From: Cyanobacteriota bacterium
Lineage (GTDB): Bacteria; Cyanobacteriota; Cyanobacteriia; PCC-6307; Cyanobiaceae
DNA length: 23,215 bases
Assembly (NCBI GenBank): GCA_947463165.1
Contig: CANHSW010000003.1
Location: forward strand, 1 to 23,215
Direction of reading: 5' to 3'
The translations under genes and the position numbers were made by a program. Below the pieces are notes generated by a model. It saw only the letters and a list, made by a program, of their open reading frames with translations. It ran no database searches and was not told where the DNA came from. Below are positions 7,667 through 16,814 of the stretch, one piece after another; the first letter of the stretch is position 1, and each line of letters begins with the position of its first letter.

Positions 7667-8956
7667 ATGGCCCCCACCGGCGCCGCTGCCCTGAATCCCG
7701 CCCTGGCGGTGAGCGATCCGGCGATCGCCGCCCTGATCGGCAAGGAACTGCTGCGACAGCAGAGCCATCTGGAGTTGATCGCCAGCGAGAACTTCACCTC
7801 CCGCGCCGTGATGGAGGCCCAGGGGTCGGTGCTCACCAACAAGTACGCCGAGGGGCTGCCCACCAAGCGCTACTACGGCGGTTGTGAGCATGTTGATGCG
7901 ATCGAGCAGCTGGCGATCGATCGGGCCAAGCAGCTGTTCGGGGCCGCCTGGGCCAACGTGCAGCCCCATAGCGGCGCCCAGGCCAACTTCGCCGTGTTCC
8001 TGGCGCTGCTGCAGCCCGGCGACACGATCCTGGGCCTGGATCTCAGCCACGGCGGCCACCTCACCCACGGCTCGCCGGTGAACGTGTCGGGCAAATGGTT
8101 CAAGGCTGTGCACTACGGCGTCGACCCCGACAGCCAGCAGCTGGACATGGCCAGCATTCGCCAGCTGGCCCTGGAGCACCGGCCCAAGCTGATCGTCTGT
8201 GGCTATTCGGCCTATCCCCGCACGATCGACTTCGCCGCCTTCCGGGCGATCGCCGACGAGGTGGGCGCCTACCTGCTGGCCGACATGGCCCATATCGCCG
8301 GCCTGGTGGCTTCCGGCTTGCATCCCAGTCCGCTGCCCCACTGCCATGTGGTCACCACCACCACCCACAAGACCCTGCGGGGGCCCCGGGGCGGCCTGAT
8401 CCTCTGCAATGACGCCGAGTTCGGCAAGCAGTTCGACAAGGCCGTCTTCCCCGGCAGCCAGGGCGGCCCCCTGGAGCATGTGATCGCCGCCAAGGCGGTC
8501 GCCTTTGGCGAGGCCCTGCGGCCGGAGTTCACCAGCTACTGCCGGCAGGTGGTGGCCAACGCCCAGGCTCTGGCCAGCCGCCTCCAGCAGCGCGGCATCG
8601 ATGTGGTCAGCGGCGGCACCGACAACCACCTGGTGCTGCTCGACCTGCGCGGCATCGGTCTCACCGGCAAGGCGGCCGACCAGCTGGTCAGCGCCGTGCA
8701 CATCACCGCCAACAAAAACACCATTCCTTTTGATCCCCAGTCGCCCTTCGTGACCAGTGGCCTGCGGCTCGGTACCGCCGCCTGCACCAGCCGTGGCTTC
8801 GATGAGGCGGCCTTCATCGAGGTGGCCGATGTGATCGCCGATCGCCTGCTCAACCCGGAGGACGGCGCCGTGGAGAAGCGCTGCCGCGAGCGGGTGGCAC
8901 TGCTCTGTGATCGATTCCCCCTCTATGTCTCCGAGCCCCAGCTGCAGCCGGTGTGA
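7667..8956 (+). CDS. glyA: Serine hydroxymethyltransferase
   Basis: A 429-residue PLP enzyme interconverting serine plus tetrahydrofolate with glycine plus 5,10-methylene-THF. It supplies one-carbon units and, in a photorespiring cyanobacterium, handles glycine. The N-terminal signature [20 protein letters not shown] and [18 protein letters not shown] are intact. The PLP lysine is K235 in [16 protein letters not shown], and [12 protein letters not shown] holds the cofactor-site Asp/His. The length is normal for the family. The start at ATG 7667 gives a short 15-residue leader before the conserved fold; an in-frame TTG-type extension to 7553 would run into the tRNA terminator and is rejected. 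The next gene begins 43 bases downstream. Confidence 0.97.
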   Translation: MAPTGAAALNPALAVSDPAIAALIGKELLRQQSHLELIASENFTSRAVMEAQGSVLTNKYAEGLPTKRYYGGCEHVDAIEQLAIDRAKQLFGAAWANVQPHSGAQANFAVFLALLQPGDTILGLDLSHGGHLTHGSPVNVSGKWFKAVHYGVDPDSQQLDMASIRQLALEHRPKLIVCGYSAYPRTIDFAAFRAIADEVGAYLLADMAHIAGLVASGLHPSPLPHCHVVTTTTHKTLRGPRGGLILCNDAEFGKQFDKAVFPGSQGGPLEHVIAAKAVAFGEALRPEFTSYCRQVVANAQALASRLQQRGIDVVSGGTDNHLVLLDLRGIGLTGKAADQLVSAVHITANKNTIPFDPQSPFVTSGLRLGTAACTSRGFDEAAFIEVADVIADRLLNPEDGAVEKRCRERVALLCDRFPLYVSEPQLQPV

Positions 8957-8999
8957 ACCTGGTCAAGGCCCGTAACGTGGGCGCCAAAGGTCGCTTGCC

Positions 9000-10091
9000 G
9001 TGACGCTCGCCTACAGCCCAAACGCGGCCGCGCTGCTCACCCTTGTGGCTGCCACGCTGATCACGGCTGCGGTGGTGCCCCTGGTGCGGCGCCTGGGGCT
9101 GCGCTATGGCCTCACCGATCCCCCCGATGCGCGCAAGCAGCACACCTCGCCGATGGTGCGCCTCGGTGGGGTGGGGATCATGCTCGGTTTCAGCATCGCC
9201 CTGGCGATCGTCTGGGGGCTGGGGGGCTTCGCGGAGCTGGCGGCGGCCAAGGACCAGTTGATCTGGACCACCCTGGCCGGTTCGCTCTGTTTTTTTCTGA
9301 TCGGCTTGGCCGACGATCTGTTCGCCCTGCCGCCCCTGCCGCGCCTGGCGATCCAGCTGGGGGTGGCGATCGCCGTCTGGAGTCAGGGGGTGCGCATCGG
9401 CGCCATCGACCTGCCCATGGGCCGCGAGGGGGCGGCCTTGATCCTGCCGGACTGGCTCAGCTTGTTGGCCACGGTGATCTGGCTGGTGGGCATCACCAAT
9501 GCGATCAATTGGCTCGATGGCCTCGATGGGCTGGCCGCCGGCGTCAGTGGCATCGCCGCGATCGCGCTGCTGTCGGTGAGTTTCAGCCTCGATCAACCCG
9601 CCGCTGGCCTACTGGCCGCCGCCCTGGCCGGTTCCTGCCTCGGCTTTTTGCGCCACAATTTCAATCCCGCCCGCATCTTCATGGGCGATGGCGGCTCCTA
9701 TTTCCTTGGGTTTGCCCTGGCGGCGATCAGCATCGTCGGGCCGGCCAAGGGGGTCACGGGGGTGAGCCTGCTGTTGCCGCTGTTGATCCTGTCGCTGCCC
9801 CTGGCAGATATGTCGGCCGTGATCATGGGCCGGCTCAGCTCGGGCCGCTCGCCCTTCTATCCCGATCGCCGCCATCTGCACCACCGGCTGCTGCGGGCTG
9901 GCTTCAGCCATCGGCGCACGGTGCTGCTCATCTATGCCTTCACCCAGTGGCTGGCGGCATTGGCCCTGGTGGTGGCCAATGCCGAGATGCGCTTCCTGTG
10001 GCTTGCCCTGGCCACCGCAATTTTGATCGGTGTGGTGGTGGTGGCTCGCCGCCAAATCCAAAGCGAAACCGCCCAGCGTTCCCTGCCATGA
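9000..10091 (+). CDS. Undecaprenyl-phosphate sugar-1-phosphate transferase (WecA/Rfe-like, MraY superfamily)
   Basis: A 363-residue polytopic membrane enzyme of the polyprenyl-phosphate N-acetylhexosamine-1-phosphate transferase family. It transfers GlcNAc-1-P (or a related sugar) from UDP-sugar to undecaprenyl phosphate, starting O-antigen, capsule or exopolysaccharide units. Visible motifs are [10 protein letters not shown] with the Mg-binding DD at 105-106, [15 protein letters not shown] (167-181), [11 protein letters not shown] (228-237) and the HLHHRLL loop (292-298) that distinguishes WecA-type enzymes from MraY. The start is GTG at 9000, as there is no closer ATG before the first helix. 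Its TGA overlaps the cinA ATG as ATGA, so it is translationally coupled to cinA. The exact sugar donor cannot be read from sequence. Confidence 0.9.
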   Translation: MTLAYSPNAAALLTLVAATLITAAVVPLVRRLGLRYGLTDPPDARKQHTSPMVRLGGVGIMLGFSIALAIVWGLGGFAELAAAKDQLIWTTLAGSLCFFLIGLADDLFALPPLPRLAIQLGVAIAVWSQGVRIGAIDLPMGREGAALILPDWLSLLATVIWLVGITNAINWLDGLDGLAAGVSGIAAIALLSVSFSLDQPAAGLLAAALAGSCLGFLRHNFNPARIFMGDGGSYFLGFALAAISIVGPAKGVTGVSLLLPLLILSLPLADMSAVIMGRLSSGRSPFYPDRRHLHHRLLRAGFSHRRTVLLIYAFTQWLAALALVVANAEMRFLWLALATAILIGVVVVARRQIQSETAQRSLP

Positions 10092-11422
10092 CATCCAGCC
10101 CCGAATCATCTCCAGTTGACAGCAATGCTCTGGCGGCGGCTGGGCCGCTGGCTGGCGCCGAGATTCTCTGCGTTGGCACCGAGCTGCTGCTGGGCAACAT
10201 CGTCAATGGCAATGCCCGCTGGATCGCCGAGCAGCTGGCCTCCCTCGGCGTTCCCCATTACCGCCAGGAGGTGGTGGGCGACAACCGCGAGCGGCTGATC
10301 GCCGCCGTGCGCGCCGCGGCCGGCCGCTGTCGCCTGCTGATCACCACCGGTGGGCTGGGTCCCACCCCCGATGACCTCACCACCGAGGCGATCGCCGCTG
10401 CCTTCGCCACGCCGCTGCGGGAGTGGCCGGAGGTGTGGGCCGACATCCAGGCCAAGGCCAGCGCCCGCGGCCGGCTGTTGGCGGCCAGCAACCGCCGCCA
10501 GGCCCTGCTGCCCGTGGGGGCGGAGCTGTTGCCCAACCCCACGGGCACCGCCCCGGGGATGATCTGGAGTCCAGATCCCGCCGGATTTGATGGGGAGCTG
10601 CAGCCCGGTTTCACCGTGCTCACCTTCCCGGGGGTGCCCAGTGAGATGCAGGCGATGTGGCTGGCTACGGCCGCCCCCTGGCTGCGGCGCTCCGGCCTGG
10701 CCCAGGGGGTCTATGCCAGTCGGCTGCTGCGCTTTTGGGGCGTGGCCGAATCCAGCTTGGCCGAGCAGGTGGCCGATCTGCTCGAGTTGCAAAATCCCAC
10801 CGTGGCCCCCTATGCCGGGGCTGGCGAGGTGAAGCTGCGGCTCACGGCCCGCGCCGCCACAGAGGCGGCGGCGGAAGCGCTGCTGGAGCCGATCGAGCTG
10901 GAGCTGCGCTCCCGCACCGGCCGGCTCTGCTACGGGGCCGACCAGGACAGCCTGGCCTCGGTGGTGCTGGAGCTGCTGCGGCGGCGCGGCGAGACCCTGG
11001 CGGTGGCCGAATCCTGCACCGGTGGTGGTTTGGGTGCGGCGATCACCGCTGTGGTGGGGGCCTCCGAGGTGTTTCTGGGCGGCGTGATCGCCTATGCCAA
11101 TTCCCTCAAGCAGACGCTGCTGGGGGTGCCGGCGGAGCTGCTGGAAAGCCATGGAGCCGTGAGTGATCCGGTGGCCTTGGCCATGGCCGAGGGGGTGCGG
11201 CGGCTCAGCGGTGCCGATTGGGGGATTGCCCTCACCGGCATTGCCGGGCCGACCGGTGCCAGCGCCGACAAGCCCGTGGGGCTTGTGCATATCGCCGTGG
11301 CGGGTCCCGATGGCAGCGCCAGTCAACCGGTGCGGTTTGGCTCCACCCGGGGCCGCAGTTGGATTCAGACCCTCAGTGCCGGCGAGGCCCTCAATCGGTT
11401 GCGCCTGCGCCTGGAAGACTGA
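10088..11422 (+). CDS. cinA: CinA family protein (COG1058 domain plus NMN deamidase PncC domain)
   Basis: A 444-residue two-domain protein. Residues about 20-190 are a MoCF-biosynthesis-like domain ([39 protein letters not shown]), associated with ADP-ribose/CoA pyrophosphatase activity. The C-terminal domain (about 285-444) is the PncC-type nicotinamide mononucleotide deamidase, with the catalytic serine in [12 protein letters not shown] and the family segment [11 protein letters not shown]. Together they act in pyridine nucleotide recycling; the "competence" name is historical. The first 15 residues ([15 protein letters not shown]) are a poorly structured leader. The start is ATG 10088, overlapping the previous stop by ATGA. 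The downstream phosphopantetheinyl transferase starts 10 bases after this stop. Confidence 0.95.
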   Translation: MTSSPESSPVDSNALAAAGPLAGAEILCVGTELLLGNIVNGNARWIAEQLASLGVPHYRQEVVGDNRERLIAAVRAAAGRCRLLITTGGLGPTPDDLTTEAIAAAFATPLREWPEVWADIQAKASARGRLLAASNRRQALLPVGAELLPNPTGTAPGMIWSPDPAGFDGELQPGFTVLTFPGVPSEMQAMWLATAAPWLRRSGLAQGVYASRLLRFWGVAESSLAEQVADLLELQNPTVAPYAGAGEVKLRLTARAATEAAAEALLEPIELELRSRTGRLCYGADQDSLASVVLELLRRRGETLAVAESCTGGGLGAAITAVVGASEVFLGGVIAYANSLKQTLLGVPAELLESHGAVSDPVALAMAEGVRRLSGADWGIALTGIAGPTGASADKPVGLVHIAVAGPDGSASQPVRFGSTRGRSWIQTLSAGEALNRLRLRLED

Positions 11423-11432
11423 GCCCCAGGGC

Positions 11433-12272
11433 ATGAGCCCCGATAAGGATTGCTCCCTGGAGAGCTACAGGTTGACAGGTTCGCCACCCCCAGCGATGGG
11501 TGCCAGCGCCCTGCGGCCGCTGCCCTGGAGCCTCGATCAGTCGCCCGCCCAGCTGCTGCGGGCCTGGGGGGCCGAGGCCGGCGAGGCGTCGCTGCCCTTG
11601 CTGTTGCTGATCGATCGGCGCGATGCCGCCGGGGCCAGGGCCGCCCCGGCCCTGCGGGGGCTGCTCTGCGCCAGGGAGCTGGAGCGGCTGGCCCGGTTCC
11701 GCCAGGCGGCCGACCGGGAGCGCTTTCTGCTCGGCCGTGGCGGCCTGCGATGGCTGCTGGGCACCCTGCTGGACTGTGCCGCCGCCGAGCTGCCGCTCAG
11801 CGAGGGCAGCCATGGCAAGCCGGAACTGAGGGGAGGACCGCAGTTCAATGTCTCCCATGCCGGCGATTTGGTGTTGCTGGCGGTTCACCGCCATTGGCCG
11901 ATTGGCGTGGATGTGGAACAGGAGCGGCCTGATCTGGACTGGGAGGCGATTGCCCGGCGGGTGCTGCCCGCCAGGGAGCTGCAGGCGCTGCGGCAGCTGC
12001 CCCCGCCGCTGCGGGCGGCGGGCTATTTGCGGGCCTGGTGCCGGCTGGAGGCCAAGCTCAAGGCCCGCGGCGATGGCTTGAGCGGTCTGGCCGCTCTGGC
12101 TGCCTGGGAAGAGGCCGCCCAGGCAGCCGGCGGTGGCGGAGCCCATGGCGCTGGCGGGCCGGGGAGGGCCGCGGTGCAGTCGATGCGGCTTTGGGACCTG
12201 GTGCTGCCCCAGGGCTACGGCGGTGCTGTGGCTCTCTGGCAAGGGGCAGCGGCTATCCAGGAGCACTTTTGA
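11433..12272 (+). CDS. 4'-phosphopantetheinyl transferase, Sfp/HetI type
   Basis: A 279-residue enzyme of the Sfp superfamily, which moves phosphopantetheine from CoA to carrier proteins such as acyl carrier protein. The motifs are PQFNVSHAGDLVLLAV (P2), IGVDVEQERPD with metal-binding Asp and Glu (P2-P3), and WCRLEAKLKARGDGL (P3). In the last motif the usual WxxKE(A/S)xxxK lysine is replaced by leucine (WCRLE); the Glu and the downstream Lys remain. No separate AcpS was seen in this window, so this may serve fatty acid synthesis, but that is inference. An alternative start is ATG 11496, 21 codons on. It lies 10 bases after cinA and is likely in the same transcript; it converges on fabI. Confidence 0.9.
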   Translation: MSPDKDCSLESYRLTGSPPPAMGASALRPLPWSLDQSPAQLLRAWGAEAGEASLPLLLLIDRRDAAGARAAPALRGLLCARELERLARFRQAADRERFLLGRGGLRWLLGTLLDCAAAELPLSEGSHGKPELRGGPQFNVSHAGDLVLLAVHRHWPIGVDVEQERPDLDWEAIARRVLPARELQALRQLPPPLRAAGYLRAWCRLEAKLKARGDGLSGLAALAAWEEAAQAAGGGGAHGAGGPGRAAVQSMRLWDLVLPQGYGGAVALWQGAAAIQEHF

Positions 12273-12380
12273 AGGCCAGCTCGAAGAATCCCAGCTTGAT
12301 TAACCAGAAAGCCCCGCTGCACCGATAACCATCGCCGAGAAAGATGGCGAAAACTCAGCCCCAGCAGTCGCCGATTCCCA

Positions 12381-13163
12381 TTACATGCCTGTGATGCAAT
12401 AGCCGGCATCCACATAGATCACCTGGCCCGTGATGCCGCTGGCCAGGGGGCTGGCCAGGAAGGCGGCGGTGCTGCCCACCTCCTCTTGGGTGACGGTGCG
12501 GCCCAGGGGGGCCTTTTCCTCCACGTTGTGGATCATGTCGAGGATGCCACCGATGGCCGAGCTGGCCAAGGTGCGAATGGGCCCGGCGCTGATCGCATTT
12601 ACCCGCACCTGCTTCTCGGGGCCCAGTTCGGCCGCCAGATAGCGCACGGAAGCCTCTAGGGCCGCTTTGGCCACGCCCATTACGTTGTAGTTGGGGATCG
12701 CCCGTTCAGCGCCCAGATAGCTGAGGGTGATCACGCTGCCCCCCTGGTTGAACAGGGGCTTGGCGTAGCGGCATAGGGGCGCTAGCGAGTAGGCACTCAC
12801 CTCCAGGGCCCGGGCAAAGCCCTCGGGGCTGATGGCGCTGTAATCGCCGATCAGCTCTTCCTTGCCGGCAAAGGCCAGGCAGTGCACCAGTATATCTATT
12901 GAACCCCATTGCTGCTGAATGCGATCAAAAACGGCCGCAATCTGTGCCGGATCTTGTACGTTGAGTGGCTCGAATAGGGTGGGGTTAAGCGGTTGGGTTA
13001 GTTCACGCACCTTGGTCTCAAAGCGACCCTTCTCATCTGGCAGATAGGTGATGCCGAGTTCGGCGCCGGCGGCGGCCAGCTGCTGGGCGATGCCCCAGGC
13101 GATCGAGCGGTTGTTGGCAATGCCCGTCACCAGGGCCTTCTTGCCGCGCAGATCTAGGAGCAT
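12381..13163 (-). CDS. fabI: Enoyl-[acyl-carrier-protein] reductase (NADH) FabI
   Basis: A 260-residue short-chain dehydrogenase/reductase catalysing the last reduction of each type II fatty acid elongation cycle. The FabI-specific cofactor loop is TGIANNRSIAWGIA (13-26). The catalytic residues fit the FabI pattern Y-x6-K: Y149, Y159 and K166 in SYLGAERAIPNYNVMGVAK. AGPIRTLASSAI (193-204) is the substrate-binding flap and ends in the usual triclosan-site region. The start at ATG 13163 (MLLDLRGKKALVTG) matches the conserved family N-terminus; ATG 13211 would add 16 unconserved residues. The gene is convergent with the phosphopantetheinyl transferase. Confidence 0.96.
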   Translation of the reverse strand: MLLDLRGKKALVTGIANNRSIAWGIAQQLAAAGAELGITYLPDEKGRFETKVRELTQPLNPTLFEPLNVQDPAQIAAVFDRIQQQWGSIDILVHCLAFAGKEELIGDYSAISPEGFARALEVSAYSLAPLCRYAKPLFNQGGSVITLSYLGAERAIPNYNVMGVAKAALEASVRYLAAELGPEKQVRVNAISAGPIRTLASSAIGGILDMIHNVEEKAPLGRTVTQEEVGSTAAFLASPLASGITGQVIYVDAGYCITGM

Positions 13164-13344
13164 GGGGTGGTAGCTGGAGTCTTTGCGGCGATTCTCCCGC
13201 AGCGCTGTCACCAGTTGAAGCGATCTGACCAGCTCCGCCCTGACCCCCGCAGGCGGGCTTGGCTGGGCTTAGGGGCGGCCCGGGGCGAGGTTTTGTAGCC
13301 AGCGGCAGGCTCGCCAGCGTTTGGGTCGCCAGCGGTGGAGCCGC

Positions 13345-13372
13345 TGATCAGGTGCCACTGATCAGGTGCCAC
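13345..13372. repeat. Perfect 14-bp tandem duplication spanning a stop codon
   Basis: TGATCAGGTGCCAC occurs at 13345-13358 and again at 13359-13372. The second copy contains the last codons and the TGA (13362-13364 on the minus strand) of the lipoprotein gene, so the stop codon has been duplicated together with its context. Confidence 0.9.
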
Positions 13373-13889
13373 CGTTCAGCAGCCGCTGTTCACTGCTGTC
13401 GATGGTATTGGGATCACTGAGCAGTTCTGGCTGCTCCAAGAGCGGGAAACGCTCTGCCTTCACCTCCTTGGCGAGGCGGGGGGGCTCCTGCCAGCGGTAG
13501 CGCCTTTGCGGCGCCCTGGCCTTGCACAGGGCCTCGCTTTCGGCGCGCAGGGCCCGCCGCAGGTCCTGGCGGGCTACGGCATCAAAAAACTCCTGGCGGG
13601 GCACCAGGCCAGCGCTGAAAGGGGCCGTGCCGTTGCCGTTAAACAATCGCGCCGCATCGGGGGTCCAGCGGGGCTGGCAGATGCCCTGGCGGCGGGTGTC
13701 TGTTTCGATCCAGATGTGCAGGCCATAGCCATCGGGTTGGCTGACCACGGCCAGGCCGTCGTGGGGCACCCGCCGCGGCAGGGGGTAGATGGCCCAGGTG
13801 GGCGTGCGCTGGTTTGGCACACAGCCCGCCAGCAGCAGCAAACCGGCCCAGGGGGCGGCGCGCTTGCCCCAAAAGCCTGGATCCGCCAT
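13362..13889 (-). CDS. Predicted lipoprotein, function unknown
   Basis: A 175-residue secreted lipoprotein. From the start chosen here (ATG 13889) a short basic N-region (WGKRAAP) leads to a hydrophobic core and the lipobox LLAGC, with Cys at residue 23. After lipidation the mature protein begins CVPNQRTPTWAIYPLPRR. The rest is soluble, with a beta-rich segment (GLHIWIETDTRRQGICQPRW) and a charged helical segment (EFFDAVARQDLRRALRAESE). In-frame ATGs at 13895, 13902 and 13916 are possible; the lipobox position favours one of the nearest. I do not recognise the family. It is on the same strand as fabI, which starts about 200 bases downstream. Confidence 0.68.
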   Translation of the reverse strand: MADPGFWGKRAAPWAGLLLLAGCVPNQRTPTWAIYPLPRRVPHDGLAVVSQPDGYGLHIWIETDTRRQGICQPRWTPDAARLFNGNGTAPFSAGLVPRQEFFDAVARQDLRRALRAESEALCKARAPQRRYRWQEPPRLAKEVKAERFPLLEQPELLSDPNTIDSSEQRLLNGGT

Positions 13890-14057
13890 CGGCATTCGGC
13901 ATCGCTGAGAGTGCATCCAAGATGCTGCAGCTGGGGCCCCCGCCGCCAGGTGGCCGATTTAACCAGCACCTGAACTGGCCTGAACTGAACTGGATTGGTC
14001 TGGCTTGGTTTGGCCGCTGAACTCTGGCCGCCGGGCAGCGGCCTTAAAGTCGCTCCC

Positions 14058-15266
14058 ATGCAGGTGCCCCCCTTCAGCCTCCGCGAGCAGCTCGATCTCC
14101 TCGGCGAGGAATTAGACCAAGCCGTTCTCCAGGTACTGCGCAGCGGCCAGTACATCGGCGGCACCGCCATTGCCAACTTCGAAGCCGCCTTCGCCGAGGC
14201 GGTTCAGGTGCCCCATGCGGTGGGCTGCAATAGCGGTACCGATGCCCTGATCCTGGCCCTGAGGGGTCTGGGCATCGGCCCCGGCGACGAGGTGATCACC
14301 GCCTCCTTCAGTTTCTTCGCCACGGCGGAGGCGGTGAGTGCGGTGGGTGCCACGCCGGTGTTCGTGGATGTCGATCCAGTCAGTTATTTGATCGACTTGA
14401 ATCAGCTGGAGGCTGCGATTACGCCGGCCACCAAGGTGCTGCTACCGGTGCACCTGTTCGGTCGCCCGGTGGACATGGAGCGGCTCTGTGCCATCGCCGA
14501 CCGCCATGGCTTGAAGGTGGTTGAGGATTGTGCCCAGGCCACTGGATCCAGCTGGGCCGGTAGGCCGGTGGGCAGTTGGGGAGATGTGGGCTGTTTCAGT
14601 TTCTTTCCCACAAAAAATCTCGGTGGCGCCGGTGATGGGGGTGCCGTCACCTGTCGCGATGGGGCCCTGGCCCAGGCGATGCGCGAGTTGGCCGTACATG
14701 GCATGCCCCGCCGCTATTTGCACACCCAGCTCGGTTACAACTCTCGCCTCGATGCCATTCAGGCTGCGGTGCTGAACGTAAAACTCCCCCACCTAGTCAG
14801 CTGGGTGGAGCGCCGCCGCGCCATCGCCGCGCGCTATCAGGAGCAGCTGGCCCATCTTGACGGCATTCATCTGCCGGTTGATGTGCCCAACGGTCACAGT
14901 TGGAATCAGTTTGTTGTGCGTATACCCCACTCCCGGGCTGCAAGCATCTGTTGTGATACCAGCTGCACTCCTTCTGCGGATAGCGCCAATTTTGACCTGC
15001 CGGAAGCCTGCTGTCGCGATTGGCTGAAGCAGCAGTTGCAGGCGGCAGGCGTCAACACCATCATCTATTACCCGATTCCAATTCATCGCCAGCCCGCCTA
15101 TGAGCACCTGGGCTATGGCCCCGGCTCCCTGCCGGTAACCGAGCGTCTTTGCAGTGAGGTGCTCAGCCTGCCGATCTTTCCTGAACTAACGCTTGAGCAG
15201 CAGCATCAGGTGGTACGGGGCCTCTGCCAGCTGATCGGCGAGAACGCCACCGCCATGGCGGCTTGA
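14058..15266 (+). CDS. DegT/DnrJ/EryC1/StrS family PLP aminotransferase
   Basis: A 402-residue sugar aminotransferase-type protein. These enzymes transfer an amino group to keto-sugars in lipopolysaccharide or exopolysaccharide precursor synthesis, and members have been mislabelled "pleiotropic regulator DegT". The key parts are present: GCNSGTDAL (56-64) binding the phosphate, VVEDCAQATGS (154-164) with D157 for the pyridine nitrogen, and FFPTKNLGGAGDGGAV with the PLP lysine K186. Residues about 291-321 form an insertion with five cysteines not usual in the family (see findings). The start at ATG 14058 (MQVPPFSLREQLDLL) matches the family N-terminus. It is divergent from the lipoprotein gene and convergent with the photolyase gene. 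Confidence 0.93.
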   Translation: MQVPPFSLREQLDLLGEELDQAVLQVLRSGQYIGGTAIANFEAAFAEAVQVPHAVGCNSGTDALILALRGLGIGPGDEVITASFSFFATAEAVSAVGATPVFVDVDPVSYLIDLNQLEAAITPATKVLLPVHLFGRPVDMERLCAIADRHGLKVVEDCAQATGSSWAGRPVGSWGDVGCFSFFPTKNLGGAGDGGAVTCRDGALAQAMRELAVHGMPRRYLHTQLGYNSRLDAIQAAVLNVKLPHLVSWVERRRAIAARYQEQLAHLDGIHLPVDVPNGHSWNQFVVRIPHSRAASICCDTSCTPSADSANFDLPEACCRDWLKQQLQAAGVNTIIYYPIPIHRQPAYEHLGYGPGSLPVTERLCSEVLSLPIFPELTLEQQHQVVRGLCQLIGENATAMAA

Positions 15267-15320
15267 GCTCGATCAATCTTGGTGATTTTCGACAATCTTA
15301 GTATTTTTTCGAGCGAATCT

Positions 15321-16814
15321 TTAGACTGGTTTGAGTGATGCATATAGGGCCTTGAAATGGGCCTGTTGTTGGCGGTGATCCACGATCGGCGTTGGATAGC
15401 CGCGGCGCTCCAGGGGGGCGATATCGCCGGAGATCAGATCGGCGCTGCTGACGCGGGCCAACTCTGGCAACCAGTGGCGGATGTATTCGGCTTGGGGGTC
15501 GAATTTTTTGGCCTGGGTGCTGGGGTTGAAGATGCGCAGCGGCTTTGGATCCATGCCACTGCTGGCACTCCATTGCCAGCCGCCATTGTTGGCAGCCAGA
15601 TCGCCATCCACCAGGCGCTGCATGAAGGCCCGCTCCCCCCAGCGCCAGTCGCAGATCAGATCCTTCACCAGGAAGGAGGCCACGATCATGCGGCAGCGGT
15701 TGTGCATCCAGCCGCTGGTATTCAGCTGTCGCATGGCTGCATCCACGATCGGGAAGCCGGTGAGGCCGTCGCACCAGGCCTGAAACCTTGCGTGGTTGTT
15801 TTCCCAGGGAAACTGCCGCCAGAGCGGCCGGTAGGGGCCGTCGGCCAGTTCCGGGAAATGGAACAGGGCCTGTTGATAAAACTCCCGCCAGGCCAGTTCC
15901 TGCTCCCAAACACGGATTGCCTGCAGCGACTCCTCCCCCCCCGCCATGCTGCTTGCCTCCTGGGCCGCGGCCCAGGCCTGCCTGGGGCTGAGGGTGCCGA
16001 GCGCCAGGGCGGCGCCGAGGGCGGAGGTGCCGGGCTGGGCGGGAAAATTGCGCCCTGGCTCATAGTTGAGCAGTGGAATGTTGCCTGCTCGGCCATGGCA
16101 AAAATTTTGTAATTGCTCCAGGGCGGCCTGTTCCCCAGGCCGGCAGGGACACTCGGCCGCCGCCGCGAAGCCATGGGGGATCGCCGCCAGCTCAGCGGCG
16201 GTAATGAATGGCAGTTGGGCCCAGCCCTGGGGATCGGCCAGGGCCGCTGGATTGAGATCGATCAGGCCGCCAGGGGCCGGCAGGGGGGCGAGGCCACCGG
16301 CCGCCGCCGACCCCAGGGTGGCCTTGCTCTCCACCTGGTGGCGCCAGTTGCGCAAGAAGGGCCCATACACCCGGTAGGGATCGCCGCTGCCGGTGTAGAT
16401 GGCGCTGGGGTCCACCAGGAGCTGATCCCAATCCGCCAGCACCCGGGCGGATTGGGCCTGGAGGGCGGCGGCCACCCGCCGGTCGCGCTCGCGGGCCCGG
16501 GGTTCCACATCCCGGTTCCAGGCCACCACCTCGGCGCCCATGGCGCGGGTCAAGGCCGGCAGCAGGGTGAGCGGATCGCCGCGCAGCAGCAGCAGCCTGG
16601 AGCCGGCCTGTCGCCAGCCCTCGGCCAGCTCCCGCAGGCTTTCGAGCAGAAACCACAGCCGCGCCGGTGCCATGGTCTCGGCCGCCAGGAGCTCGGGGTC
16701 GAGCACATAGACGCCGGTTAGGGCCGGTGTGGCGGCGGCGGCGGCCGCCAGGCCGAGGTTGTCGCCGAGGCGCAGGTCGCGGCGATGCCAGAACAGCCAG
16801 CGGGGCGGAGCCAT
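15321..16814 (-). CDS. phr: Deoxyribodipyrimidine photolyase (class I cryptochrome/photolyase family)
   Basis: A 497-residue blue-light flavoprotein that splits UV-induced cyclobutane pyrimidine dimers. The N-terminal antenna-binding Rossmann-like domain (LFWHRRDLRLGDNLGL, residues 7-22) is followed by the FAD domain. The best signatures are ELAWREFYQQALFHFP (306-321), FPIVDAAMRQLNTSGWMHNR (354-373) and GDLAANNGGWQWSASSG (404-420). The tryptophans for electron transfer correspond to W413, W390 and W337. It could be a cryptochrome or 6-4 enzyme of the same family, but the sequence is closest in pattern to CPD photolyases. Its ATG overlaps the stop of the nudix gene by one base (TGATG), so the two are translationally coupled. 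Confidence 0.95.
   Translation of the reverse strand: MAPPRWLFWHRRDLRLGDNLGLAAAAAATPALTGVYVLDPELLAAETMAPARLWFLLESLRELAEGWRQAGSRLLLLRGDPLTLLPALTRAMGAEVVAWNRDVEPRARERDRRVAAALQAQSARVLADWDQLLVDPSAIYTGSGDPYRVYGPFLRNWRHQVESKATLGSAAAGGLAPLPAPGGLIDLNPAALADPQGWAQLPFITAAELAAIPHGFAAAAECPCRPGEQAALEQLQNFCHGRAGNIPLLNYEPGRNFPAQPGTSALGAALALGTLSPRQAWAAAQEASSMAGGEESLQAIRVWEQELAWREFYQQALFHFPELADGPYRPLWRQFPWENNHARFQAWCDGLTGFPIVDAAMRQLNTSGWMHNRCRMIVASFLVKDLICDWRWGERAFMQRLVDGDLAANNGGWQWSASSGMDPKPLRIFNPSTQAKKFDPQAEYIRHWLPELARVSSADLISGDIAPLERRGYPTPIVDHRQQQAHFKALYASLKPV

Noticed and set aside
7478..8701. A 407-codon open frame on the minus strand over glyA
   Set aside because: It is antisense to a gene with full SHMT motifs, has low-complexity His/Gln/Gly composition typical of the complement of GC-rich coding DNA, and its 5' end runs through the tRNA.
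9509..10087. Upstream extension of the cinA frame
   Set aside because: It lies entirely inside the WecA-like gene in another frame; the ATGA overlap at 10088 is the natural start.
10106..11434. A 442-codon open frame on the minus strand over cinA
   Set aside because: It is the complement of cinA, rich in Gly, Gln and His, with no recognisable motif; a by-product of high GC in the third codon position.
12307..12345. Hairpin CCATC/GATGG between the phosphopantetheinyl transferase and fabI
   Set aside because: Only five base pairs and no T run on either strand; not enough to support a terminator.
13969..14020. CTGAACTGG-type short repeats upstream of the aminotransferase gene
   Set aside because: The copies are imperfect and unevenly spaced; I could not define a unit or a regulatory site.
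15267..15314. Inverted repeat GCTCGA...TCGAGC between the aminotransferase and photolyase genes
   Set aside because: The arms are only six bases and 36 bases apart; too weak to call a terminator, though some hairpin between convergent genes would be expected.
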